Assembly (NCBI GenBank): GCA_022845955.1
Contig: AP025576.1
Coordinates: forward strand, 3,348,001-3,412,000
Length of the DNA: 64,000 nt
Direction: 5' to 3'
DNA from: Lachnospiraceae bacterium
GTDB lineage: Bacteria > Bacillota > Clostridia > Lachnospirales > Lachnospiraceae
Shown: positions 1 through 9,394 of the stretch, one piece after another
How the letters are laid out: every line of letters starts with the position of its first letter
Numbering within the stretch: position 1 is the first letter of the stretch
Notes under the pieces: generated by a model
The model's input: the letters and a program-made list of their open reading frames with translations, nothing else
What the model was told of the DNA's origin: nothing
Database searches by the model: none
Made by a program: the position numbers and the translations under genes

Positions 1-2013
1 TATCCCAAAAAACCAAGGGAAGATCGGGCATATATTTGGAGAACAGAGTTTTTGGGGGCATTTGATTACGCGGATCGGGAACTTCTGAAAAAAGGCTGGT
101 TTTTGGTTTACTATAAAATCAGTGATCAGTTTGGCTCTCCGGATGCGGTAAAAAAAATGCGGAAGTTCCAGAAATATCTGGAAGAAACGTATCAATTGAA
201 AGAAAAGGCAGTGCTGTTTGGTTTTAGCCGGGGAGGTCTGTATGCAGTTAATTATGCAGCGACATATCCGCAAAAAGTATGGAAACTTTATCTGGACGCA
301 CCAGTACTGGATTTATTCAGCTGGCCAGGAGGATTCGGAAGAGGAAACGGAAGTAAAAAAGACTGGGAACTTTGCAAGAAGATTTTTCAGATTACACCAG
401 GCACCAGGGATTGTACCGGAAATGCCATTCATAATATTTCCACATTAATCAAACATCAGATTCCTGTTTTGCTGATTGCTGGGGATTCGGATGCCGTGGT
501 TCCATTTCAGGAAAATGGAAAATTGCTGTATGCGGATTATCAACTGGCAGATATTCCCATTGTCTGTATTATTAAAAAAGGCGTGGGGCATCATCCCCAC
601 AGTCTTGAAAATCCCAAAGAGATTGTGGATTGGGTTTGTTATGACCGGCAATATGGCTGTATCATTGAGCAAGGTGCCAAAGATTGGCAGATTTTTCAGC
701 AAACAAACGGACGTGCAGAGATCACATTGAAGGGAAGGTGTGTCGATCATGGTTCCGGCCAAAGCTACCATGCCTTTGTTCGGGTGGTGGAGGAAGCAGA
801 CGGACGACCGCTTTTTCCATGGAAACGCTGTGAAAAACAGGAAAACGGATGGAATGTTGTATTAAGTGTACCTGCGGGAGGCTTGTATCGCATCGAAACC
901 TGTATGGATGTGGCAGAGTGTTGCAATGAATGGTCAAAACGCGGCGATTGTATCCATCATGTCGGTGTCGGTGATGTATTTGCTATAGCAGGACAAAGCA
1001 ACTCAGCCGGATATGGGAAGGATATGATCACCGATGAGCAGGAATTGGGAATTCATCTGTTGAAGAATAACGGAAAATGGGATCTGGCATCCCATCCCAT
1101 GAATGACTCCACCAATACGATTCATCCTCAAAATCGGGACGGAGCCAATACCGGACAAAGTCCATATCTTTCATTTGCAAAATATTTAAAGAGAACCTTG
1201 GGATATCCCATTGGTTTGATTCAGACAGCTCTTGGAGGAAGCAGTATTCGTCAATGGAGTTTTGATGAGGGAGATTTATATCAAAATCTGATAGATATTC
1301 TTCAGAGAGAACGAAAAGTAAAGGCGATTTTATGGTATCAGGGATGTACGGAGGCTATGAGAGAAGAGGCTGATTCCTATGGGAAGGATTTTGCTAATAT
1401 GGTGAATCAGATTCGTCAGGATACAAAGGATGCGTCCCTTCCGTTTTTTACATTTCAGCTTCATCGTTTTTTGTATGCATGTACAGATGAACAGAGACGT
1501 GGATGGGGAATGGTCAGAGAAGCACAGAGACAGGCAGCAAAGAAACTGGATCAGGTTTTTGTGATCCCGGCAATGGGAGGGACGATGTGTGATCAGATTC
1601 ACAATAGTGCGCTGACAAATTTGCTGCTGGGAGAGCGTATGGCCAAATCCGTGTTGGGACATTTATATAGAAAAAAAATTGTATGTGACGCACCAGATAT
1701 AAAACGAGCTGTGAAAACACACAAGAATATAATACTTTTGGAGTTTTCGGATGTATCTTCTCAATTGGTTTGGTATAGTGAACAGGCAAAGAGGAAAATT
1801 TTTGTTGTTGAGAAAGATGGAAAAATGATGTATCCATCGCAATGTGATATCGTGAAAAAAAATAAAATCAAGTTGATATTTGATGAGGTGCTGCCAAACG
1901 ATTGTGTGATTCATGGAGCGGCAGATTCGGATGTAATTTGTGATCTTCCGGTGGATTTTATAACACGCCTGCCGATTTTGGCATTTTATGGAGTACCTGT
2001 AGAAGAAGTGTAA
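1..2013 (+). CDS. Alpha/beta hydrolase fused to SASA-type carbohydrate esterase (5' end outside window)
   Basis: The frame is open from base 1, so the N-terminus lies outside the window; 670 residues are visible. The first part is an alpha/beta hydrolase: nucleophile elbow GFSRGG near visible residue 75, then an acid loop GDSDAVVPF and a histidine loop GVGHHPHS. After a small linker domain comes an SGNH/SASA (sialate O-acetylesterase-like) domain with GQSNSAGYG, GGSSIRQW and WYQGCTE. Two esterase folds in one chain suggest removal of O-acyl groups from a glycan; the substrate is not readable from sequence. The stop codon is one base from the start region of the sulfatase gene, so the two are probably co-transcribed. 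No signal peptide can be judged because the start is missing. Confidence 0.82.
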   Translation, partial: YPKKPREDRAYIWRTEFLGAFDYADRELLKKGWFLVYYKISDQFGSPDAVKKMRKFQKYLEETYQLKEKAVLFGFSRGGLYAVNYAATYPQKVWKLYLDAPVLDLFSWPGGFGRGNGSKKDWELCKKIFQITPGTRDCTGNAIHNISTLIKHQIPVLLIAGDSDAVVPFQENGKLLYADYQLADIPIVCIIKKGVGHHPHSLENPKEIVDWVCYDRQYGCIIEQGAKDWQIFQQTNGRAEITLKGRCVDHGSGQSYHAFVRVVEEADGRPLFPWKRCEKQENGWNVVLSVPAGGLYRIETCMDVAECCNEWSKRGDCIHHVGVGDVFAIAGQSNSAGYGKDMITDEQELGIHLLKNNGKWDLASHPMNDSTNTIHPQNRDGANTGQSPYLSFAKYLKRTLGYPIGLIQTALGGSSIRQWSFDEGDLYQNLIDILQRERKVKAILWYQGCTEAMREEADSYGKDFANMVNQIRQDTKDASLPFFTFQLHRFLYACTDEQRRGWGMVREAQRQAAKKLDQVFVIPAMGGTMCDQIHNSALTNLLLGERMAKSVLGHLYRKKIVCDAPDIKRAVKTHKNIILLEFSDVSSQLVWYSEQAKRKIFVVEKDGKMMYPSQCDIVKKNKIKLIFDEVLPNDCVIHGAADSDVICDLPVDFITRLPILAFYGVPVEEV

Positions 2014-2035
2014 AATGAGAAAGAAGGATAAGGAA

Positions 2036-3502
2036 ATGAAAAAACCTAATTTGATTTATATTTTAGCAGATGATATGGGATATGGTGATATTTCAGCATT
2101 CAATGAAAATTGTGGATTTATTACCCCCAATTTTGATGAAATGGCAAAAAATGGAGTCAGTTTTACCGACGCCCATGCTACATCGGCGGTGTGCACGCCA
2201 TCCCGTTACGGGATTTTAACCGGACGTTATAATTGGCGTTCCTGGTTAAAATCAGCTGTTTTAGGTGGATATTCGAAACCGTTAATTGAAGAAGGAAGGG
2301 AAACGGTGGCCAGTATATTGAGAGATCATGGCTATCGTACTGCTATTATCGGAAAGTGGCATTTGGGCATGGAATTTGCAAGGGAGGAAGGATTTGAAGA
2401 ACTTCCCCAGCATGCTGCCTGTGACCATGTAGATTACACGGGAAAAATCAATCGCTCACCGGTTACCAATGGATTTGATTATTATTATGGAATTAGTGCA
2501 TCTTTGGATATGCCTCCATATATTTATATCGAAAATGATCATTTTACGGCATGTCCGGATCATGAAACGGAAGGAACGGGAATGGGATTTTTCAGAAAGG
2601 GCCCGACAGCTCCGGACTTTGTCCATGAAGAGGTATTGGATCATTTAACCGATAAAGTATTGGAAAAAATGGAAGAATATAAAGAGGAGCCTTTCTTCCT
2701 TTATTTCCCGATGCCGGCACCGCATACCCCGATTCTTCCATCCAAGAAATTCCAGGGAAAATCGGGAACCAATGAATATGGGGATTTTGTTTTGCATTGT
2801 GATGATGTTGTTGGAAGAATCAATCGTAAATTGAAAGAATTGGGTCTTTATGAAAATACTATAGTGGTTTACACATCGGATAACGGATGTTCCCCGGCAG
2901 CCAATTATCCGGAACTGTTGGAAAAGGGGCATAATCCGAGTTATGTTTTCCGTGGAACAAAGGCGGATATTTATGAAGGAGGACATAGAATTCCGTTGAT
3001 TGTACAGTGGCCGGATCAAATGCCGAAGGGAAAATTCTGTGACCGGACCGTATGTTTGTGTGATTTAATGGCTACTATGGCTGATTATCTGGATATTACT
3101 CTGGATGAAAAAACAGGGGTTGACAGTGTCAGCAATTTATCTTTGTGGATGAATCCGGATGGAGAGGAAGTCAGAAAAGATCTGGTTCATCAAAGTATCG
3201 ATGGATCCTTATCCATCCGCAAGGGTAATTTTAAATTGGAAATGTGTCCGGGATCCGGTGGATGGTCTGATCCGAAACCGGGAGAAGAGTCGGCAGATGC
3301 ACCGAGATTCCAGTTATATGATTTATCTAAGGATATTGGTGAAACAAAAAATGTGATAGAAGATTATCCTGAAGTGGTCAAAGAATTAAAGGCTACATTA
3401 AAGAGCCATATTCTCAGGGGAAGAAGTACAGAGGGACCAGAGCAGGAAAACAATGGCCAGCAGATCTGGGATACCATTCGTTGGGTGGAAGAAGAGGAGT
3501 GA
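2036..3502 (+). CDS. S1-family sulfatase 1 (Cys-type, CTPSR)
   Basis: A 488-residue arylsulfatase-type enzyme. It opens with KPNLIYILADDMG, whose paired aspartates bind the metal, and has the Cys-type signature CTPSR at residue 53, where Cys is oxidised to formylglycine. GKWHLG and YTSDNG are further family motifs. I chose the ATG at 2036 because AAGGA lies 7 nt upstream and the protein then starts as family members do; an in-frame ATG at 2015 would add seven residues. There is no signal peptide, so it should act in the cytosol on imported sulfated sugars. It sits directly before the maturase gene. The sulfate position it removes cannot be told from sequence. Confidence 0.9.
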   Translation: MKKPNLIYILADDMGYGDISAFNENCGFITPNFDEMAKNGVSFTDAHATSAVCTPSRYGILTGRYNWRSWLKSAVLGGYSKPLIEEGRETVASILRDHGYRTAIIGKWHLGMEFAREEGFEELPQHAACDHVDYTGKINRSPVTNGFDYYYGISASLDMPPYIYIENDHFTACPDHETEGTGMGFFRKGPTAPDFVHEEVLDHLTDKVLEKMEEYKEEPFFLYFPMPAPHTPILPSKKFQGKSGTNEYGDFVLHCDDVVGRINRKLKELGLYENTIVVYTSDNGCSPAANYPELLEKGHNPSYVFRGTKADIYEGGHRIPLIVQWPDQMPKGKFCDRTVCLCDLMATMADYLDITLDEKTGVDSVSNLSLWMNPDGEEVRKDLVHQSIDGSLSIRKGNFKLEMCPGSGGWSDPKPGEESADAPRFQLYDLSKDIGETKNVIEDYPEVVKELKATLKSHILRGRSTEGPEQENNGQQIWDTIRWVEEEE

Positions 3503-3508
3503 TAAGCA

Positions 3509-4618
3509 GTGCCGCCAATCAGTGTACTTATGAAACCGGCTTCCGGGTTGTGTAATATGCAGTGTGATTATTGCTTTTACTGCGATGAAATGGAAAAAAG
3601 AAAGCAGCAATCCTATGGATTTATGTCGGAAGAAACATTAAAAAATGTAATACGTAAAACCATGTTTCGGGCAGAGGGCTATATTTCCTATGCATTTCAG
3701 GGTGGGGAACCACTGCTGCGGGGACTTCCGTTTTTCGAAAAGGTAATAGAATACCAGGAAAAATATAACAGAAACCATATTCAGGTCAGTAATGCATTGC
3801 AGACCAATGGATATGCCCTTGATGAAGATTGGTGTCGTTTTTTTAAGAAACATAACTTTCTTTTAGGCGTGTCTGTGGATGGTACAAAGGAAATTCATGA
3901 CGGTTACCGGCATACGCAGGGAGGAAAGGATACGTATGATACCATTGCAGAGCATATCGGTCTTTTGGAAAAGCATGGGGTAGACTATAACATTTTAACG
4001 GTGGTTACTTCAAAAGTAGCCACCAACATTAAAACCATTTATCAGGAATATAGCAAACGGGGTTGGAGGTATCAGCAGTATATTGAATGTCTGGATCCCT
4101 TGGGAGAAGAAAAAGGGGTTCGTCCCTATTCATTAAAACCGTTGGAATTTGGCCAGTTTATGATGGATTTGTTTGATCTATGGTACGAAGACTGGAAACA
4201 GGGAAGACAGCCTTACATCAGAAAATTTGAAAATTATATTGCCATATTGGCAGGTTATTGGGCAGAATCCTGTGAACAGAGAGGAATTTGTGGTATTCAG
4301 ACCGTTGTGGAAGCAGATGGCAGCGTATATCCCTGTGACTTTTATATGACGGATGAATACCGGTTGGGAAATTTTAATCAGAATCGCCTGGAAGAAATCA
4401 ATCAAAAGCGTCTGGAAATCGGATTTGTGGAAAGATCGCAGAAAATTTCTACAGAATGCAAGAGGTGCAGATATTTTAAGATTTGTCGCGGAGGGTGCCA
4501 TAGAAGTAAAGAATATGACATTATAGGAGAAGGATACCGCAGTTTTTATTGTCAGGGATATCAGATGTTTTTTGATCATTGTCTGGAACGGATGAAGGAG
4601 ATGGCAAAGACAATATAG
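3509..4618 (+). CDS. Anaerobic sulfatase-maturating enzyme (radical SAM/SPASM)
   Basis: This enzyme converts the active-site Cys of sulfatases to formylglycine without oxygen. The 369-residue protein has the radical-SAM cluster motif CNMQCDYC (Cys15, 19, 22), the SAM-binding FQGGEPLL, and a C-terminal SPASM region with CGIQ, YPCDFYM, CKRCRYFKICRGGCHR and FYCQGY that binds two further Fe-S clusters. That is the usual anSME layout and length. The start is GTG at 3509, 6 nt after the sulfatase stop and preceded by GAGGAG. All sulfatases in the window are Cys-type, so this single enzyme could serve all six. It follows sulfatase 1 and precedes sulfatases 2 and 3, as expected for a shared operon. 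Confidence 0.93.
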   Translation: MPPISVLMKPASGLCNMQCDYCFYCDEMEKRKQQSYGFMSEETLKNVIRKTMFRAEGYISYAFQGGEPLLRGLPFFEKVIEYQEKYNRNHIQVSNALQTNGYALDEDWCRFFKKHNFLLGVSVDGTKEIHDGYRHTQGGKDTYDTIAEHIGLLEKHGVDYNILTVVTSKVATNIKTIYQEYSKRGWRYQQYIECLDPLGEEKGVRPYSLKPLEFGQFMMDLFDLWYEDWKQGRQPYIRKFENYIAILAGYWAESCEQRGICGIQTVVEADGSVYPCDFYMTDEYRLGNFNQNRLEEINQKRLEIGFVERSQKISTECKRCRYFKICRGGCHRSKEYDIIGEGYRSFYCQGYQMFFDHCLERMKEMAKTI

Positions 4619-4640
4619 AGAAAGAGAGGGGAAGGATGCA

Positions 4641-6023
4641 ATGAAAAAACCCAATATTGTATTTATTGTAACGGATGACCAGCGGTTCAATACCATTCAT
4701 GCATTGGGAAATGATGAAATCATAACACCGAATATGGACTGGCTGGTACAAAACGGAACCAGTTTTACACAAGCACATATACCCGGAGGGACTTCTGGTG
4801 CGGTCTGTATGCCGTCACGGGCTATGATTAATACGGGAAGAACCTTGTTTTCACTGGATGGAGAGGGTCAGTCCATTCCTAAGGAGCATAAGACACTGGG
4901 AGAAACGTTGCGGGAAAATGGATATTTTGCGTACGGAACAGGGAAATGGCATAACGGACCGCCGGCATTTACAAGAAGTTTTGACATGGGACATGAAATC
5001 TTTTTTGGCGGTATGTGGGATCATTGGAATGTTCCAACCAATTATTATGATCCAACCGGCGAGTATGACAATGAGATCAATTTTGTCGGTAACTTTTTCC
5101 AGAGCAATGAAGTGACAAAGGTACACTGCGATAAATTCAATCCGGGTAAACATTCCAGTGAACTTTTAGCAGAGACAAGTGTTCATTTTATTGATGAATA
5201 TAAGGAGGAAAAACCATTTTTCCTGTATACAGCGTTTTTAGCGCCCCATGATCCAAGAACAATGCCGGAAGAATATAAAAAACTGTATGATCCGGAGAAG
5301 ATTAAATTACCGGAAAATTTCACATCCCATCCGGCATTTTTTGGCGTACAGGATATCAGAGATGAAGTTCTGGCAGCATATCCCAGATCAAAGCAGGAAA
5401 TAAAAAAGCATATTGCAGAATATTATGGTATGATTACCCATTTGGATCATGAGATCGGTAAGATTATTGATGCAGTGAGAAGAAAGGGAGAGCTGGAAAA
5501 TACGATTTTCATTTTGGCGGGAGACAATGGTCTGGCAGTGGGATGCCATGGATTGATGGGAAAACAAAATCATTATGAACACAGCATCCGGATTCCGCTT
5601 ATATTTGCCGGAGCCAATATACCGAAAAATAAACGTGTGGAAAAATATGTGTATCTTCTGGATATTTATCCAACCCTGTGTGAGCTTTTAGGTATAGAAC
5701 AGCCGGAGAGCGTGGAAGGATTAAGTTTTGCTAAAATGTTTACCGACGATACGTTTGAAATCAGACCGGATTTGTATTTTGTGTATAATGATTTGATTCG
5801 AAGCGTGAAAAATAAGCGGTATAAACTAATTGAATATAGGAACTATGTCAAAAAGACAGAATTATTTGATCTTGTGAATGATCCTGATGAACGGAATAAT
5901 CTGGCTGACTGCGAAACGTATGCCCATGTGAGAGAAGAGCTGACGGATCTTTTGATGAAATATAAAGCAACGTGGGGAGAAGAAAATCATAAATTCGGAA
6001 AAACCTATTGGGAATGTTATTAA
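4641..6023 (+). CDS. S1-family sulfatase 2 (Cys-type, CMPSR)
   Basis: A 460-residue sulfatase. It starts KPNIVFIVTDDQR (metal-binding Asp pair), has the formylglycine motif CMPSR at Cys56, the GTGKWHNG motif, APHDPR and a late AGDNG metal-ligand motif. The ATG at 4641 has a GGGGAAGG ribosome site close upstream. No signal peptide is present. It differs clearly from sulfatase 1 around the active site (GGTSGAVCMPSR), so it probably removes a different sulfate. The 22-nt gap after the maturase gene suggests co-transcription. Substrate unknown. Confidence 0.9.
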   Translation: MKKPNIVFIVTDDQRFNTIHALGNDEIITPNMDWLVQNGTSFTQAHIPGGTSGAVCMPSRAMINTGRTLFSLDGEGQSIPKEHKTLGETLRENGYFAYGTGKWHNGPPAFTRSFDMGHEIFFGGMWDHWNVPTNYYDPTGEYDNEINFVGNFFQSNEVTKVHCDKFNPGKHSSELLAETSVHFIDEYKEEKPFFLYTAFLAPHDPRTMPEEYKKLYDPEKIKLPENFTSHPAFFGVQDIRDEVLAAYPRSKQEIKKHIAEYYGMITHLDHEIGKIIDAVRRKGELENTIFILAGDNGLAVGCHGLMGKQNHYEHSIRIPLIFAGANIPKNKRVEKYVYLLDIYPTLCELLGIEQPESVEGLSFAKMFTDDTFEIRPDLYFVYNDLIRSVKNKRYKLIEYRNYVKKTELFDLVNDPDERNNLADCETYAHVREELTDLLMKYKATWGEENHKFGKTYWECY

Positions 6024-6040
6024 AATGTTGAAAATCAATG

Positions 6041-6048
6041 AAAAAAAA
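6041..6048 (+). repeat. A8 homopolymer at the sulfatase 3 start
   Basis: Eight consecutive A's directly follow the ATG at 6038. Their number decides whether that ATG is in frame with the sulfatase; as read, it is not. Homopolymers at gene starts can vary by slippage, but base-calling error is an equally simple explanation. Confidence 0.7.
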
Positions 6049-6059
6049 GAAAGAATATT

Positions 6060-7541
6060 GTGTTCATTCTGAGTGATGATCAGGGCGAATGGGCCATGGG
6101 GTGTTCCGGCAATCAGGAAATCATAACACCTAATCTGGATCGGATGGCAAAAGAAGGGATTCGATTTAAAAATTTTTTTTGTGCCAGTCCGGTTTGTTCT
6201 CCCGCCAGGGCTTCTATTTTAACGGGAGCAATTCCATCCAGACATGGGGTGCTGGATTGGCTTTGCGCAGGAAATTTAGATACGGAGAAATATCCGGATA
6301 TAGAGGAAAAAAGAGGTAAAAAAGAAAAAGATCATTCGATCATGTATTTGGAAGGGCAGGAGACGTATATCCAATACCTTGCCGAGGCAGGTTATCATTG
6401 CATGCACAGCGGAAAATGGCATTTGGGTGCTTCGGATCATGTTCCGGAGGGATATGCACAATGGTTTGCATTGGATGGAGGAGGATGTCCGTATTATCAG
6501 CCTGATTTTTATGAAAATGGCAGAGTCGTATGTGAAGATCGGTATGTTACAGATGTGATCACAGATAAAGCAATTCAATATCTGGAGGAAAGAGCCGGAA
6601 AAGAACAACCGTTTTACTTAGGTGTTCATTATACGGCTCCCCATTCTCCCTGGACCGAAGAAAATCATCCCAGGGAATATCTGGAAATGTATCAGGATTG
6701 TCCGTTTGAATCGGTGCCTGATATGCCGATTCATTGTCGGCAACGGGAAAATCATATCATTCCAAAAACAGAAAAAGAAAGAAGAGAGTATTTGACAGGG
6801 TATTATGCATCCATTACAGCAATGGATGCCAATATTGGCCGTTTAATAGATGCGTTGGAAAGAATCGGAAAAATTGAAGATACGATTATTATTTTTACCA
6901 GTGATAATGGAAACAATATGGGGCATCACGGTATTTGGGGAAAGGGGAACGGAACCTATCCACAAAATATGTATGACTCCTCTGTAAAAGTACCGTTTTT
7001 GATGTGGAATGCGTCGTGGAACGATCGCCATTTACATGTCAATGAGAATTTATATAGCCACTATGATTTGTTTTTGACCATTCTGGATATTGCTGAAATT
7101 CCGTATCCATACAAAGCGCATAGGATCGGTCATAGTTTCTGGGATGATGTGAAGCAAGATCTTCTGCGGGAAACAGAAAATGAAATTGTAGTCTGCAGTG
7201 AGTATGCGTCTGTGCGGATGTTGCGAACAAACAGATATAAGCTGATTTTGGATTATCTGACAGGAGAGGATTATTTTTATGATTTGATCAATGATCCGCA
7301 GGAAGAACACAATCAGATATATGAAGAGAATTATGCTGTGGTCATCAATGCAATGAAAAAGAAATTGGAGCAATGGTTTCAATTTTATGGTACAGAAAAA
7401 AATGATGGAAGAAAGTATTTCATTACTGGAACCGGCCAGCGTGATTTATGCGATCAAACAGGGGCATTTCGTACTGTGTTGGAGATGTATTGGGATAAGG
7501 AAGTAGAAAAGGGAAAATATGAGTCATTTAATAAACAATGA
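6060..7541 (+). CDS. S1-family sulfatase 3 (Cys-type, CSPAR); start region out of frame
   Basis: The open frame begins only at GTG 6060 (FILSDDQGEW), 493 residues. The formylglycine motif CSPAR (Cys46), GKWHLG, APHSPW and FTSDNGNNMG are intact. The expected N-terminus would be Met-Lys-Lys-Arg-Lys-Asn-Ile-Val-Phe-Ile-Leu. The ATG at 6038 is followed by eight A's (6041-6048), which put that ATG in another frame that stops after eleven residues. Removing one A, or adding two, would fuse it to the sulfatase. So either translation starts weakly at GTG 6060, or the tract slips, or this is a sequencing error. No good ribosome site precedes GTG 6060. The 3' end overlaps the next gene by 23 nt. Confidence 0.82.
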   Translation: MFILSDDQGEWAMGCSGNQEIITPNLDRMAKEGIRFKNFFCASPVCSPARASILTGAIPSRHGVLDWLCAGNLDTEKYPDIEEKRGKKEKDHSIMYLEGQETYIQYLAEAGYHCMHSGKWHLGASDHVPEGYAQWFALDGGGCPYYQPDFYENGRVVCEDRYVTDVITDKAIQYLEERAGKEQPFYLGVHYTAPHSPWTEENHPREYLEMYQDCPFESVPDMPIHCRQRENHIIPKTEKERREYLTGYYASITAMDANIGRLIDALERIGKIEDTIIIFTSDNGNNMGHHGIWGKGNGTYPQNMYDSSVKVPFLMWNASWNDRHLHVNENLYSHYDLFLTILDIAEIPYPYKAHRIGHSFWDDVKQDLLRETENEIVVCSEYASVRMLRTNRYKLILDYLTGEDYFYDLINDPQEEHNQIYEENYAVVINAMKKKLEQWFQFYGTEKNDGRKYFITGTGQRDLCDQTGAFRTVLEMYWDKEVEKGKYESFNKQ

Positions 7542-9372
7542 TTTGGATGTGGAATTGCTGGAAGATAAGGGGGGTATTTTTTATCGGATTCAAAAAAAAG
7601 AACAGGAAGTGATTGGCCTTTCCCGTATTGCTGTCACTCTGAAGGGATATCCTGCATTTTCATGGAAAAAAATCGGAGAAAAATACGATTCCCATGAAGA
7701 TGTATGGGAACGTATATGGGGAGCAGATAGTAAGCCGGTAAAAAACCAATATAATGAGTTAACTGCAATTTATCAATCGGAAACCGAAAAAAAAATAGAA
7801 TTACAGGTAATAATACGATGTTTCTCCGATGGAGTAGCAATCCGTTATTATATCCCGGAGCAGGAACATATTGATTATATACATATTGAGAAAGATCTTG
7901 TAGAGTTTTGTATGGATGGAAATTATCCGGTTTGGTTTGTCGATGATGGATTATATCGCGGGCGGGCAATGAATCAGGGAGCAGTGTCTGTAAATACTGT
8001 TTCCGATGCGGTTTCTCCAATAACCATTAAAAAAGCTGAAAATTGTTACATTTGTCTGCATGAGGCGGATATGTGGAAATATGAGGAAGGCATTTTTTCA
8101 AGTGGAGAGAGAAGAAACAGCATTTGCTGTAAATCGGTATCGATATCAGCAACGCCGGTTGTTTCTCCGTGGCGGGTGATTCTGATATGTGACAATTTGA
8201 ACCAATTGTTTCAGTCTGCTACTATTGAAAACTTAAATCCTGCGAATAAAATAAAAGATCCGTTTTTTGTGAAGCCGGGAAAAAGTATGTGGGATTGGAG
8301 AAACCATGGTGCGACATATGGAGAGTATAAATATGGACTCAATACGGAAAGCATGTTCCGTTATATCGATTTTGCATCGAAAAATAGAATTCAGTATTTG
8401 ATGATTGATGGCGGATGGCATGCCGACGGGAGGGATATGTATAAGGTAAATCCCCTGGTAAGTGTGAAAAACATGGATATGAAAGCAATTTGTTCTTATG
8501 GAAAGAAAAATGGGATTGGAATATGGCTTTATATTGATGATGAGGCATTTATTTATCTGGATCCGGAAATGATTTTAGATACATATAAGAGTTGGGGGGG
8601 GGGTGTCGGTATTAAGCATGGATTCCTTGGAAGCCGTGGTCAGAGGCGCTGTATGGATACCATACGAATGGCAGATTTATGTGCAAAACGTGAACTTATG
8701 TATGATCCTCATGAGCCGGAACGTCCATGGGGAATGCACAGAACGTATCCCAATATGTTGACAACAGAATTCATTAATGCTACCTATGACGGACCGGACA
8801 GACCGGAAGCGACACCAACTGCATTGACTGTGATTCCATTCACCAATTGTCTGGCGGCACCGGTGGATCGAGCCTGCGCTATGTTTGATATCAATGGTGA
8901 GTTGTTGAGAGACCATTGTAGGAAAAAAGTTCTCAGTACAATTGTCAGTCAATTGGCACAGAGTATTACTTTTTTTACGGGATTGCTGGTTTTGTTGGAT
9001 AATCCCCATGCGTATGAAAAAAGGATGGATTTATTTGAATTTATCCGCCAGCTCCCGCCTATGACATGGGATGAGAGTCGTGTTCTTGATGCAGAAATAG
9101 GAAAATATGTCTGTATAGGTCGAAGAAGCAATACATCGTGGTTTATTGGTGCACTTACCAATGAAGAGGAAAGGGAGTTGACCATTCCCGTTAATTTTCT
9201 GGGGCCCGGAAATTATCTTATGACCTTATATCAGGATGCAGCCGATTCCCATTATCTTTATAACCGGGAAGCTTATGAAATTCGTACAGTATCAGTAAAA
9301 AATGGAGACAGCATTTCATTTCGAATGGCACCGGGTGGCGGATGTGCAGTCTGGATTCGATTGATTTTTTAG
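7519..9372 (+). CDS. GH97-family glycoside hydrolase
   Basis: A 617-residue protein matching GH97: an N-terminal beta-sandwich (about residues 1-270), a catalytic (beta/alpha)8 barrel from about residue 270 (FRYIDFASKNRIQYLMIDGGWH), and a C-terminal beta domain. GH97 enzymes are alpha-glucosidases or alpha-galactosidases. The stretch GVGIKHGFLGSRGQ lacks the Asp of the retaining alpha-galactosidase branch, while HRTYPNMLTTEF and IPFTNCLAAPVD match the general pattern, so the glutamate-based inverting branch is more likely. A ten-G tract at 8594-8603 encodes Gly-Gly-Gly just before this motif and is in frame. No signal peptide. It overlaps the sulfatase 3 end, indicating translational coupling. 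The exact sugar is unknown. Confidence 0.82.
   Translation: MSHLINNDLDVELLEDKGGIFYRIQKKEQEVIGLSRIAVTLKGYPAFSWKKIGEKYDSHEDVWERIWGADSKPVKNQYNELTAIYQSETEKKIELQVIIRCFSDGVAIRYYIPEQEHIDYIHIEKDLVEFCMDGNYPVWFVDDGLYRGRAMNQGAVSVNTVSDAVSPITIKKAENCYICLHEADMWKYEEGIFSSGERRNSICCKSVSISATPVVSPWRVILICDNLNQLFQSATIENLNPANKIKDPFFVKPGKSMWDWRNHGATYGEYKYGLNTESMFRYIDFASKNRIQYLMIDGGWHADGRDMYKVNPLVSVKNMDMKAICSYGKKNGIGIWLYIDDEAFIYLDPEMILDTYKSWGGGVGIKHGFLGSRGQRRCMDTIRMADLCAKRELMYDPHEPERPWGMHRTYPNMLTTEFINATYDGPDRPEATPTALTVIPFTNCLAAPVDRACAMFDINGELLRDHCRKKVLSTIVSQLAQSITFFTGLLVLLDNPHAYEKRMDLFEFIRQLPPMTWDESRVLDAEIGKYVCIGRRSNTSWFIGALTNEEERELTIPVNFLGPGNYLMTLYQDAADSHYLYNREAYEIRTVSVKNGDSISFRMAPGGGCAVWIRLIF
8594..8603 (+). repeat. 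G10 homopolymer inside the GH97 gene
   Basis: Ten consecutive G's follow the codon start of Trp in the SWGGGVG segment. The frame is open across it as read. A change of one base would bring a stop or a different frame soon afterwards, so it is a possible slippage site. Confidence 0.7.
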
Positions 9373-9394
9373 AAAGAAAGGATTGTGATAGATT

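Noticed and set aside
7519..9372. GH97 judged inactive because the retaining nucleophile Asp is absent
   Set aside because: The inverting branch of GH97 lacks that Asp normally, so absence alone is not evidence of loss of function.
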